From positions 1,550,001 to 1,614,000 of the forward strand of contig NZ_JAUSWW010000001.1 of the NCBI RefSeq assembly GCF_030815415.1: a DNA stretch of 64,000 bases, given 5' to 3'. The notes under the pieces are model-generated. The model was given only the letters and a program-made list of their open reading frames with translations. It was not told the origin of the DNA and made no database searches. The first letter of the stretch is position 1; each line of letters starts with the position of its first letter. The translations under genes and the position numbers were made by a program. Shown here one piece after another: positions 49,544-57,658 of the stretch. This DNA is from Streptomyces canus. Its GTDB lineage: Bacteria > Actinomycetota > Actinomycetes > Streptomycetales > Streptomycetaceae.

Positions 49544-51939
49544 GTCCGGCTCCCGGCGTCGGCGTCGGTCCGCTCCCGGACCGGCGGCGTGGCGCGACGG
49601 GCGACGAGGGTGACGCGGGCCGCGCACGTCTTGAACAGGGGTTGCTTGGAGACGGGGTCCCAGTCGGTGATGGTGCCCTCGTTGGCGGCGCGGCCGGCCC
49701 TCCCGTCCGGGGGCCGGTGTCCCTCGGGTGTGTCCCAGTAGCCGTAGTGGAACGGCACGAACACCACGCCGTCCCGCATGGCGGTGGTCCGCAGCCGGGC
49801 GCGCACCGCTCCACGCGGGGTGCCGACCTGGACCAGATCGCCGTCGGACAGACCCTGGTGGGCGGCCTCGGTGGGTGACATCTCCGCCCATACGTCGGGG
49901 GCGGCGGCGTTCAGCTCGGGGGCGCGGCCGGTCTTCGTACGGGTGTGGAAGTGGTGGACGGTCCGGCCGGTGATCAGCTGCACCGGATACCCGGGGGAGG
50001 TGTCCTCGTGGGGCGGCAGATACTCCGCCGCCCTCAGCACCGCCTTGCCGTCCGGGTTGAGCGACCGGTACTCGACGACCTCGGCGGACGCCCCGGTGAC
50101 GAGGTCCTTGCCGTAGCTCTCGCAGGTGTCGGGGTCGGCGAAGGTGATGCCGTCGGTGTAGAGGCGCGCCGTGCCGTCGGGCGCCTCCTCGGTGCAGGGC
50201 CACTGGATGCCGCTGTCCGCCCGCCGCAGCCGGTCGTGGCTGAGGCCGGTGTAGTCGCAGGGGCGTCCGGCGCTGCACCGCTGCCAGGCCGCGAACGCCG
50301 ACTCCGGGTCGTGCCAGCTGATCAGGGGGCCGCCGTCCTTGTCGCGGAAGTCCATGCGGGCGGCGTAGTCGAGGAAGATGTCCAGGTCGGCTCGTGCTTC
50401 GCCCGGCGGTTCCACGGCCTTCTCCGACAGGTGCACGGTGCGGTCGGCGTTGGTGAGGACGCCCGTCTTCTCACCCCAGGTGGCCGCGGGCAGCACCACG
50501 TCGGCGAGCTGTGCCGTCTCGGTGAGGAACAGGTCCTGCGCCACCACGAACAGCCGCTCCTGGGCGAGGATCGAACGGATGCGGGACAGCTCGGGCAGGG
50601 AGACCGCCGGGTTGGTGCCGGTGATCCAGAGCATACGGATCGAGCCCTGTTCGGCGTAGCGGAAGATCTGCATCGCGTGCGTCGGCGGCGCGTGGTGCGG
50701 GATGTCCTGGGGGCGTACGTTCCACACCCGCGCAAGGTCGGCGACATGGTCGTCGTTCTGCCAGTTGCGGAACCCCGGCAGATCCCCGTCGGCGCCGCAC
50801 TCCCGGGTGTTCTGCGCGCTGGGCTGGCCGTTCATCTGGAGCAGCCCGCAGCCGGGGCGGCCCAGCATGCCGCGGATCAGGTGCAGGTTGTTGACCTGGA
50901 CGGCGGCGGCCGTGGCCTGGTGGGACTGGTAGACGCCCTGAAGGACCGTGGAGGTCAGCCGTTCGGCGGTGCCGAGGAGTTCCGCGGCGCGTTCGATCGC
51001 GGCCGGCGTCACGTCGCAGATCCCGGCCGCCCATCGCGGAGTGCAGGGCGCGACCTCGGCCGCCAGTTCATCGAAGCCGACCGTGTGGGTCTCGATGTAC
51101 TCCTGGTCGATCAGGTCCCTGCGGATGATCTCGTGCAGGAGCGCGTCGAGAAGGGCGACGTTCGTGCCGGGCCGTGGGGCGAGATGCACCTCGGCCTGCT
51201 GGGCCACCGGGGTGTACCGGGGGTCCACGCAGACCAGACGGGGCGGCCGGGCCCCGGCGAGCCGGTCCAGCACGCGCGTCCACAGCACGGTCTGGGTCTC
51301 GGCCATGTTGTGTCCGAACAGCGCGATCACGTCGGCGTGGTCGATGTCCTCGTAGGAGCCGGGCTGCCCGTCGCAGCCGAAGGACTCCTTGAGCGCCTCG
51401 GCGGCGGTGGCCGTGCACAGGCGGGTGTTCCCGTCGAGATGGTTGGTGCCGATGCCGGCGCGGGCGAGCACGGCCAGCGTGTAGTACTCCTCGAGGAAGA
51501 GCTGCCCGGTGGTGTAGAAGCCGATGGCTCCGGGTCCCCGCTGCTCCAGCAGTTCCCGTGAGCGGCCCGCGACCTGGTCCATCGCCGTGTCCCAGTCGCA
51601 CTCCTCCAGGCGTCCGGCCCGGCGTACGAGCGGACGGGTCAGCCGGTCCGGGGAGCCGTTCGCCTGCCATCCGTAGAGGTCCTTGGGACCCAGGCGGCCA
51701 CGGTTGACGCGGTCCTCGGTCCGGCCCCGCACGCCCACGATCCGTCCGTCGCGCACGGCGATGTCCATGGCGTCGCCGTTGGAGTGCAGCAGCGAGGCGG
51801 ACGGCACCCACCTCTCCACGTCGTCGGCGGCGACCCCGGGGGCCAGGTGCGCGTCGGCGCGGGAGGGCCAGGGGGTGCCGGGGTCGTAGGGGGTGCGCGC
51901 TCCCCAGATGTCCTTGGTGCGGTCACGGCCTTCGGTCAC
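49540..51939 (-). CDS. Molybdopterin oxidoreductase lacking the N-terminal Fe-S cysteines
   Basis: A 799-residue molybdopterin-guanine-dinucleotide enzyme. Typical segments are GRLGPKDLYGWQANGSPDRLTRPLVRR, the cysteine in LDGNTRLCTATAAEA (candidate Mo ligand), MLWITGTNPAVSLPEL and ADVVLPAATWGEKTGVLTNADR, with a C-terminal PVQLITGRTVHHFHTRTKTGR domain. Where nitrate reductases and formate dehydrogenases have four cysteines for a [4Fe-4S] cluster, this protein has WVPSASLLHSNGDAMDIAV, without cysteine. GGAGG precedes GTG 51939. Substrate unknown; a similar subgroup occurs in streptomycete stress clusters. Confidence 0.88.
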   Translation of the reverse strand: MTEGRDRTKDIWGARTPYDPGTPWPSRADAHLAPGVAADDVERWVPSASLLHSNGDAMDIAVRDGRIVGVRGRTEDRVNRGRLGPKDLYGWQANGSPDRLTRPLVRRAGRLEECDWDTAMDQVAGRSRELLEQRGPGAIGFYTTGQLFLEEYYTLAVLARAGIGTNHLDGNTRLCTATAAEALKESFGCDGQPGSYEDIDHADVIALFGHNMAETQTVLWTRVLDRLAGARPPRLVCVDPRYTPVAQQAEVHLAPRPGTNVALLDALLHEIIRRDLIDQEYIETHTVGFDELAAEVAPCTPRWAAGICDVTPAAIERAAELLGTAERLTSTVLQGVYQSHQATAAAVQVNNLHLIRGMLGRPGCGLLQMNGQPSAQNTRECGADGDLPGFRNWQNDDHVADLARVWNVRPQDIPHHAPPTHAMQIFRYAEQGSIRMLWITGTNPAVSLPELSRIRSILAQERLFVVAQDLFLTETAQLADVVLPAATWGEKTGVLTNADRTVHLSEKAVEPPGEARADLDIFLDYAARMDFRDKDGGPLISWHDPESAFAAWQRCSAGRPCDYTGLSHDRLRRADSGIQWPCTEEAPDGTARLYTDGITFADPDTCESYGKDLVTGASAEVVEYRSLNPDGKAVLRAAEYLPPHEDTSPGYPVQLITGRTVHHFHTRTKTGRAPELNAAAPDVWAEMSPTEAAHQGLSDGDLVQVGTPRGAVRARLRTTAMRDGVVFVPFHYGYWDTPEGHRPPDGRAGRAANEGTITDWDPVSKQPLFKTCAARVTLVARRATPPVRERTDADAGSRT

Positions 51940-52084
51940 CGTGTCACCTCCACGTACGAGCGGGCTGCTCCTGCGAGTACCCCGCTGTGTCCGGCTTGCC
52001 CGCCGTCGTGTGGGTCCGCCTCCGACGGGGCACTCGGGGTCGCGGGCGGCCGTCCGGGCCGCCGTTGCCAGGGAGGTGGAGGAC

Positions 52085-52648
52085 ATGGGCCATGGTGGGA
52101 ACGTCATCGACGAGCTGCTGACCGATCATCGGGAGGTCGAGGAGCTGTTCGGCCGGATCGACGGTCTCGCGCCCGGTGACAAGGACCGCAAGGTGTACGC
52201 CGACCAGGTCACGATGGAGCTGGTGCGGCACTCCGTGGCCGAGGAGGCCTATCTCTATCCGGCCGTGCGCGAGCATGTGCCGGGCGGGGACGCCCTGGCC
52301 GACCAGGAGATCGAGGACCATGCCCGGGCCGAGCAGCTGATGAAGGACCTGGAGAGCTGCGAGGCCGGGGATCCCGAGTTCGACCGGCTCATGACGGCGC
52401 TGATGACCGAGATCCGCTCGCATGTGGCCGACGAGGAGCAGAACCTCTTCCCCAAGCTCCGCGCGTCCTGTCCCCCCGACGCCCTCGACGCCCTGGGCGA
52501 CAAGGTCCGCCAGGCCAAGAAGGTCGCCCCCACCCGCCCGCACCCGTCCACCCCGAGCACGCCTCCGGCCAACAAGCTGCTGGCACCGGGCGTCGGCATG
52601 GTCGACCGGCTGCGCGACACCCTGACCGGACGCGGCAAGAAGGACTGA
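52085..52648 (+). CDS. Hemerythrin-domain protein
   Basis: A 187-residue protein with a hemerythrin HHE domain: LLTDHREVEELFGRI, MELVRHSVAEEAYLYPAVREHV, IEDHARAEQLMKDLE and IRSHVADEEQNLFPKL give the H/HxxxE/H/HxxxE di-iron ligand set. It probably binds O2, NO or iron. The C-terminal 45 residues are Pro/Thr-rich and then basic. ATG 52085 is the first start before the domain. The gene is divergent from the molybdopterin oxidoreductase, so the two share a control region. Confidence 0.92.
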   Translation: MGHGGNVIDELLTDHREVEELFGRIDGLAPGDKDRKVYADQVTMELVRHSVAEEAYLYPAVREHVPGGDALADQEIEDHARAEQLMKDLESCEAGDPEFDRLMTALMTEIRSHVADEEQNLFPKLRASCPPDALDALGDKVRQAKKVAPTRPHPSTPSTPPANKLLAPGVGMVDRLRDTLTGRGKKD

Positions 52649-52718
52649 CCGGCAGCGCGCGTTTGCCATCGCTGAGCGCGTCCTCGCGGGCCCCGGGGCC
52701 GAGGTCCGGCCGACATGT

Positions 52719-53309
52719 GCCAGGGCGAGCCCGCGGACGATGAACCCGGCCCCCGGTGCCGGGCATGTCGCCAAGGCCGGCCCGCAGACAGCCGCACGTA
52801 CGCGAAGCCCTCCCGCGGGTGCCCGGCACACGGGAACCGCCACAGCCGCCGTCTGCCCAGGCGGCAGCTCGACGCGGCCCACCGGCCCAGCCCCGCTGCC
52901 GGATGACGTGGCCGTCACGCCAGGTCGAGCCCGGGGACGATGAACCCGGCCTCCGTGCCGGGCATGTCGCCGAGGACGGCCCGCAGACAGCCGCACGTAC
53001 ACGAAGCCCTCCCGCGGGTGCCCGGCACACGGGAACCGCCACAGCCGCCGTCAGCCCAGGCAGCAGCTCGGCACGGCCCACCGGCCCAGCCCCGCCGCCG
53101 GTGACGTGGCCGCCGCGCCAGGGCAAGCCCGCGGACGATGAACCCGGCCTCCGTGTCGGGCATGTCGCCGAGGACGGCCCGCAGACAGCCGCACGTACAC
53201 GAAGCCCTCCCGCGGGTGCCCGGCACACGGGAACCGCCACAGCCGCCGTCAGCCCAGGCGGCAGCTCGACGCGGGCGCGGCCCACCTGCCCAGCCCCGCT
53301 GCCGGGCGC
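52719..53309. repeat. Three tandem repeats of about 200 bp
   Basis: Units at 52719-52918, 52919-53116 and 53117-53309 each begin GCCAGG and share long identical blocks, such as GACGATGAACCCGGCC near the start and GCCCGGCACACGGGAACCGC in the middle. Differences are scattered substitutions and small indels; the third copy is truncated. There are open frames across the array on both strands but no start codon with a ribosome site, so I treat it as non-coding. The remaining bases to 53402 hold no gene. Confidence 0.85.
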
Positions 53310-53402
53310 CGCCGCCTGACGGCCGTCTGCGAACGCTCGCGCGCCGCCACCAAGATCACCCCCGACGCCTGGCGCCACGGCAGCGGATATGAGCCGACCC
53401 GT

Positions 53403-54518
53403 TCAGGCCTCCTCGGCCGATGAGACCGCGGTCGGCCGGGCCAGGTCCTCCGTCCACTTCTCCTCGATCCGGCCGACCTTCCACACCAGCCAGGCCACCG
53501 CCCACGTGGCGAAGAAGAGTGCCACGACGACGTAGCCGATGATGTTGAGGTCGAGGCCGGAGATCCAGTCCCAGAACGGGCCGTGCAGGCCGGCCTGTTC
53601 GGCGAGGAGGCCGAGCAGTTCGACCGTGCCGATGAGGAGCGCGACGGCGACGGACAGTCCCGTGATGGTGAGGTTGTAGTAGACCTTGCGGACCGGCTTG
53701 GAGAACGCCCAGCCGTAGGCGAAGTTCATGAACGAGCCGTCGATCGTGTCCAGCAGGGACATGCCGGCCGCGAACAGGACCGGCAGGCACAGGATCGCGT
53801 ACCAGGGCAGCCCGGACGCGGCGCCCGAGCCGGCCAGCACGAGCAGCGCGATCTCGGTCGCCGTGTCGAAGCCGAGGCCGAAGAGAAGGCCCAGCGGGTA
53901 CATCTGCCACGGCTCGGTGATCGACTTCATCAGACGGCCCAACAGGCGGTTCATGAACCCCCGGTTGTTGAGCTGCTCCTCCAGTGCGGCCTCGTCGAAG
54001 TGGCCGGTGCGCATCTGCCGGAAGACCTTCCAGATTCCGGCCATGATCACCATGTTGATGATCGCGATGAGGTACAGGAAGGTCCCGGAGACGGTGGTGC
54101 CGATCCAGCCGGTGACGCTGTGCAGCGCGGAGCCGTCGTCCGCGACCGGTCCGGCCAGCGCCTTCACCCCGAGCGAGAGCAGGAAGGCGAGCGCGAAGAC
54201 GATGCTGGAGTGGCCGAGCGAGAACCAGAAGCCCACCGAGAGCGGCCGCTTCCCCTCGCTCATCAGCTTCCGGGTGGTGTTGTCGATCGCGGCGATGTGG
54301 TCGGCGTCGAAGGCGTGCCGCATGCCGAGGGTGTAGGCGGTGACACCGATGCCGATCCCGAAGCTCCGCTCCCCGAGGCTGTAGTGCTCCGGCGCGACGA
54401 TCACCACCAGCGTGAACCAGCCGATGACATGCAGCGCCAGGATGAACGCGGCCATCCCGCCGAGACTCGCCCACTCCTTCCGGGTCATCGAGGTACGGAT
54501 GCGGTGAGCGGTGGTCAT
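53403..54518 (-). CDS. NiCoT-family nickel/cobalt permease
   Basis: A 371-residue permease with about eight helices. The NiCoT signature is present in TLGMRHAFDADHIAAIDNTTRKLMSEG (HAx4DH), followed by SVGFWFSLGHSSIVF and, later, LGLLFGLGFDTATEIALL and AGMSLLDTIDGSFMNFAYGWA. The family imports Ni2+ or Co2+ with high affinity. The ATG at 54518 begins MTTAHRIRTSM; the open frame extends upstream but overlaps the regulatory region. It is divergent from the zinc transporter genes across two Zur-like boxes, so it may be under zinc or metal control. Confidence 0.93.
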   Translation of the reverse strand: MTTAHRIRTSMTRKEWASLGGMAAFILALHVIGWFTLVVIVAPEHYSLGERSFGIGIGVTAYTLGMRHAFDADHIAAIDNTTRKLMSEGKRPLSVGFWFSLGHSSIVFALAFLLSLGVKALAGPVADDGSALHSVTGWIGTTVSGTFLYLIAIINMVIMAGIWKVFRQMRTGHFDEAALEEQLNNRGFMNRLLGRLMKSITEPWQMYPLGLLFGLGFDTATEIALLVLAGSGAASGLPWYAILCLPVLFAAGMSLLDTIDGSFMNFAYGWAFSKPVRKVYYNLTITGLSVAVALLIGTVELLGLLAEQAGLHGPFWDWISGLDLNIIGYVVVALFFATWAVAWLVWKVGRIEEKWTEDLARPTAVSSAEEA

Positions 54519-54648
54519 GGGGGCGCGGGCCTTACTCGTCGGTGAACGGCCGTCTTCAGCCGCGCCCTCCAGGCTTCTGCGAACGATTCGCAGGTACAAC
54601 CTGTCAGCGGCAAAGCCCGCGTCAGCTTTCGGCCCGCACGCCAAGTAT

Positions 54649-54703
54649 TGGCAATGGTTTTCACATGGATGGGATTCGGCCACACTTCTGACATTCATTT
54701 TCA
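54649..54703. promoter_or_regulatory. Two Zur-box-like sites
   Basis: TGGCAATGGTTTTCA at 54649-54663 and TGACATTCATTTTCA at 54689-54703 each match 12 of 15 bases of the streptomycete Zur box TGAAAATGATTTTCA. They are 40 bases apart, between the NiCoT and znuA genes. Confidence 0.65.
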
Positions 54704-54750
54704 TCTAGCGTGGCGTGCGTCCCCTTGTTCCACCCCCTCGCGGAGGATCC

Positions 54751-55689
54751 ATGTCCACGTTCCCGTCCCGGCGCCTGGCCGCCCTGATCACCGGCGCCTC
54801 GCTGGTCGTCCTGGCAGGCTGCGGCAGCTCGTCGGACTCCGACAGCGGCGGGAGCACCTCACCGAGCCCGGCTGCCGCCTCCGCGATACCGGTCGTGGCC
54901 TCGACGAACGTCTACGGCGACATCGTCGGGCAGATAGGTGGCACGAAGGTCGACGTCACCTCGATCATCAGCGACCCGGACCAGGACCCGCACTCCTACG
55001 AGGCCAACACCCAGAACCAGCTGGCCCTGTCGAAGGCGAAGGTCGTCGTCGAGAACGGCGGCGGCTACGACGACTTCGTCGACCGGATGCTGAAGAGCGG
55101 CAACTCCTCCGCCGAGGTCGTCAACGCCGTCAAGATCTCCGGCAGGACCGCGCCGAAGGGCGGCGAGCTCAACGAGCACGTCTGGTACGACTTCCCCACC
55201 GTCTCCAAGATCGCCGACAGCATCGCCGCCGCCCTCGGCAAGGCCGACCCGTCCGACGCGGCCGTCTTCACCAAGAACGCCGAGGCCTTCAAGGCGAAGC
55301 TCCAGCCGCTGGAGACGAAGGAGGCGCAGATCAAGAAGGAGCACGGCGGTGAGGCCGTGGCCATCACCGAGCCCGTGCCGCTGTACATGATCGAGGCGAG
55401 CGGGCTGAAGAACGCGACGCCCGCGGAGTTCAGCGAGGCCATCGAGGAGGGCAGCGACGTCTCCCCCAAGGTCCTTCAGGCCGCCCTGGCACTGTTCTCC
55501 GGCAAGAAGGTCGAGGCGCTGGTCTACAACGCCCAGACCTCCGGCCCGCAGACCGAGAAGGCCGAGGCCGCGGCCAAGGCGGCCGGCATCCCCGTCGTCC
55601 CGGTGACCGAGACCCTGCCCGGCGGCAAGGACTACCTCGGCTGGATGACCTCCAACGTCGACGCGCTCGCGGGCGCGCTCGACAAGTGA
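54751..55689 (+). CDS. znuA: Zinc ABC transporter substrate-binding lipoprotein
   Basis: A 312-residue cluster A-I metal-binding protein. The signal peptide ends in the lipobox LVVLAGCGSSS near residue 27, so it is a surface lipoprotein. Zn ligands are expected in DPDQDPHSYEAN, NEHVWYDFPT and the later ITEPVPLYMIEASG region. There is no long His-rich loop, which some ZnuA proteins have. CGGAGG precedes ATG 54751. It overlaps the ATPase gene at its 3' end, and the Zur-like boxes upstream support zinc-repressed expression. Confidence 0.9.
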   Translation: MSTFPSRRLAALITGASLVVLAGCGSSSDSDSGGSTSPSPAAASAIPVVASTNVYGDIVGQIGGTKVDVTSIISDPDQDPHSYEANTQNQLALSKAKVVVENGGGYDDFVDRMLKSGNSSAEVVNAVKISGRTAPKGGELNEHVWYDFPTVSKIADSIAAALGKADPSDAAVFTKNAEAFKAKLQPLETKEAQIKKEHGGEAVAITEPVPLYMIEASGLKNATPAEFSEAIEEGSDVSPKVLQAALALFSGKKVEALVYNAQTSGPQTEKAEAAAKAAGIPVVPVTETLPGGKDYLGWMTSNVDALAGALDK

Positions 55690-56537
55690 GGAGCCCGGGC
55701 CGGATCCCGGCGCAGGGCGGAACCGGCGCGGTCGTCAGCCTGCGCGGGGCCGCCCTGTCGTACGGCGAACGGGTCGTCTGGAGCGGTCTCGAACTCGACG
55801 TACGGCCGGGCGAGTTCGTGGCCGTGCTCGGGCCGAACGGGGCCGGCAAGACCAGCTTCGTCAAGGCCCTGCTGGGCCGGCAGCCCCTGTCCGCCGGGAC
55901 GCTGACGGTCCTGGGCCGTCCTCCCCGCGAGGCGGCACGGCAGATCGGATACGTGCCCCAGCAGGCGGAGTTGTCGGCGCAGGCCATGCTGCGCGCCCGC
56001 GACCTCGTGCGCTTCGGCATCGACGGGCACCGCTTCGGACCACGGCTGCGCACCACCGCCGTCCGCCGCAGGGTGGACGAGATCCTCGAGTCGGTCGGGG
56101 CGTCGGCGTACGCGGATGTCCCGCTCGGCATGCTGTCCGGCGGAGAGCGCCAACGCGTGCGCATCGGGCAGGCGTTGGCGACCGATCCGCGGATCCTGCT
56201 GTGCGACGAACCGCTGCTCTCGCTCGACCTGCACCACCAGCGGGCCGTCACCGAACTGGTCGACGCCCGCCGCCGTTCGCACGGCACGGCCGTGGTGTTC
56301 GTGACGCACGAGATCAATCCGGTGCTCGGCCTGGTGGACCGGGTGCTGTACCTGGCCCGGGCCGGTCACCGGGTCGGTGCGCCGGAGGAGGTCCTGACCT
56401 CCGCGTCCCTGTCGGAGCTGTACGGCACGCGGGTCGACGTCGTCCGCGTCCAGGGGCGGATCGTGGTCGTCGGCGCCCCGGACGAGACGGCCGCGCCGCC
56501 CCATCACGCCCCCGAGAACGAGGAGGTGCGCTCATGA
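55686..56537 (+). CDS. znuC: Zinc ABC transporter ATP-binding protein
   Basis: A 283-residue ATPase with Walker A GPNGAGKTS, Q-loop YVPQQAELS, signature LSGGERQRVRIGQAL, Walker B ILLCDEPLLSLD and the switch histidine FVTHEI. It starts with a GTG overlapping the znuA stop (GTGA) and its own stop overlaps the znuB ATG, so the three genes are translationally coupled. The C-terminal 40 residues, after the ATPase core, are variable. Confidence 0.92.
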   Translation: MRSPGRIPAQGGTGAVVSLRGAALSYGERVVWSGLELDVRPGEFVAVLGPNGAGKTSFVKALLGRQPLSAGTLTVLGRPPREAARQIGYVPQQAELSAQAMLRARDLVRFGIDGHRFGPRLRTTAVRRRVDEILESVGASAYADVPLGMLSGGERQRVRIGQALATDPRILLCDEPLLSLDLHHQRAVTELVDARRRSHGTAVVFVTHEINPVLGLVDRVLYLARAGHRVGAPEEVLTSASLSELYGTRVDVVRVQGRIVVVGAPDETAAPPHHAPENEEVRS

Positions 56538-57412
56538 CGGTCGCCGACGGCGTCTGGCAGCAGATCTTCAGCTTCGACAACTACGGCGAACTCCTCGCGC
56601 TGGTCCGCAACTCGCTCTTCGCCGGGGCCGCCCTCGGACTGGTCGGCGGTCTCGCCGGGGTCTTCGTCATGATGCGTGATCTGCCGTTCGCGGTGCACGG
56701 CATCAGCGAGTTGTCCTTCGCGGGGGCGTCGGCGGCGCTGCTGCTGGACGCGAACATCGTGGTGGGCTCGATCCTCGGATCGCTGCTCGCGGCCGGCACG
56801 ATCGGGGTCCTGGGGGCGCGGGCACGGGACCGCAACTCGGTGATCGGCATCATCATGCCGTTCGGGCTCGGGTTGGGCGTGCTCTTCCTCGCCCTCTACA
56901 AAGGGCGGGCGGCCAACAAGTTCGGCCTGCTGACCGGGCAGATCGTCGCGGTCGACACCCCGCAGATGACCTGGCTGCTGGGCACCTCGGCGCTGGTCGT
57001 GGTCGCGCTGGCGATCATGTGGCGGCCGCTGTCCTTCGCCAGCGCCGACCCGGACGTCGCCGAGGCACGCGGGGTGCCGGTGCGCACACTGTCCTTCGCG
57101 TTCATGCTCGTGCTGGGGCTCGCGGTGGCCCTGTCGGTGCAGGTCGTCGGCGCGCTGCTGGTCCTGAGCCTCGTCGTGACACCGGCCGCTGCCGCCGCCC
57201 GAGTCACGGCGTCGCCGGTGCTGCTCCCCGCGCTGAGCGTGCTGTTCGCGGTCCTCTCGATCGAGGGCGGCATCCTGCTCGCGCTCGGCGGCTCCATCCC
57301 GATCAGCCCCTACGTCACCACCGTGTCGTTCACGATCTACGTCGTCTGCCGCCTGGCGGGCAAGCGGCGCGTACGCCGGTGGGGAGCGCGCGGGACGGCC
57401 CTGGCGTCCTAG
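56534..57412 (+). CDS. znuB: Zinc ABC transporter permease
   Basis: A 292-residue ABC-3 family permease with about eight helices: SLFAGAALGLVGGLAGVFVMMRDLPFAVHGISELSFAGASAALLL at the start, MPFGLGLGVLFLALYKGRA and VRTLSFAFMLVLGLAVALSVQVVGALLVLSLVVTPAAAA. It forms the zinc channel with ZnuC. Its stop codon TAG lies in the CTAG that forms the target duplication of the adjacent MITE. The insertion therefore left the reading frame complete, but it removed the native downstream context. Confidence 0.92.
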   Translation: MTVADGVWQQIFSFDNYGELLALVRNSLFAGAALGLVGGLAGVFVMMRDLPFAVHGISELSFAGASAALLLDANIVVGSILGSLLAAGTIGVLGARARDRNSVIGIIMPFGLGLGVLFLALYKGRAANKFGLLTGQIVAVDTPQMTWLLGTSALVVVALAIMWRPLSFASADPDVAEARGVPVRTLSFAFMLVLGLAVALSVQVVGALLVLSLVVTPAAAAARVTASPVLLPALSVLFAVLSIEGGILLALGGSIPISPYVTTVSFTIYVVCRLAGKRRVRRWGARGTALAS

Positions 57413-57658
57413 TGCCGCGGCAGGCAACGTTTGCCCGTCAAGGAGCGGCGTCGTGGGGGTCCCTCCCGCCCGAGCCGTGCGAAGCGCGGTTCGAGGGTGG
57501 GGGAGCGTGCTCTCGGCGTGCCGGCCGGAAGCCCTCGTACTGGACGTACTTGGGCTTTCGGCCGGTGCGGCGAGTGGGGGCCCCTCCCACGCCCTCAAGG
57601 CAGTGGGGGAGCGTGCCGGGCGTCGCGACGGGGCAAACGTTGCCTGCCGCGGCACTAG
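57409..57658. mobile_element. MITE, copy 2, with CTAG target duplications
   Basis: The core at 57413-57654 (242 bp) differs from the copy at 44616 by about one substitution and one inserted base. It has the same perfect 24-bp inverted ends and is flanked by CTAG at 57409-57412 and 57655-57658. The left CTAG contains the znuB stop and the right CTAG is shared with the IS701-family element. Confidence 0.85.

Noticed and set aside
52719..53309. CRISPR array
   Set aside because: Repeats are about 200 bp, directly adjacent and without short unique spacers; no cas genes are present.
52389..53378. Repetitive protein encoded across the 200-bp tandem array
   Set aside because: The frame is open on the minus strand, but unit lengths of 200 and 198 differ modulo three, it overlaps the hemerythrin gene and no start with a ribosome site exists.
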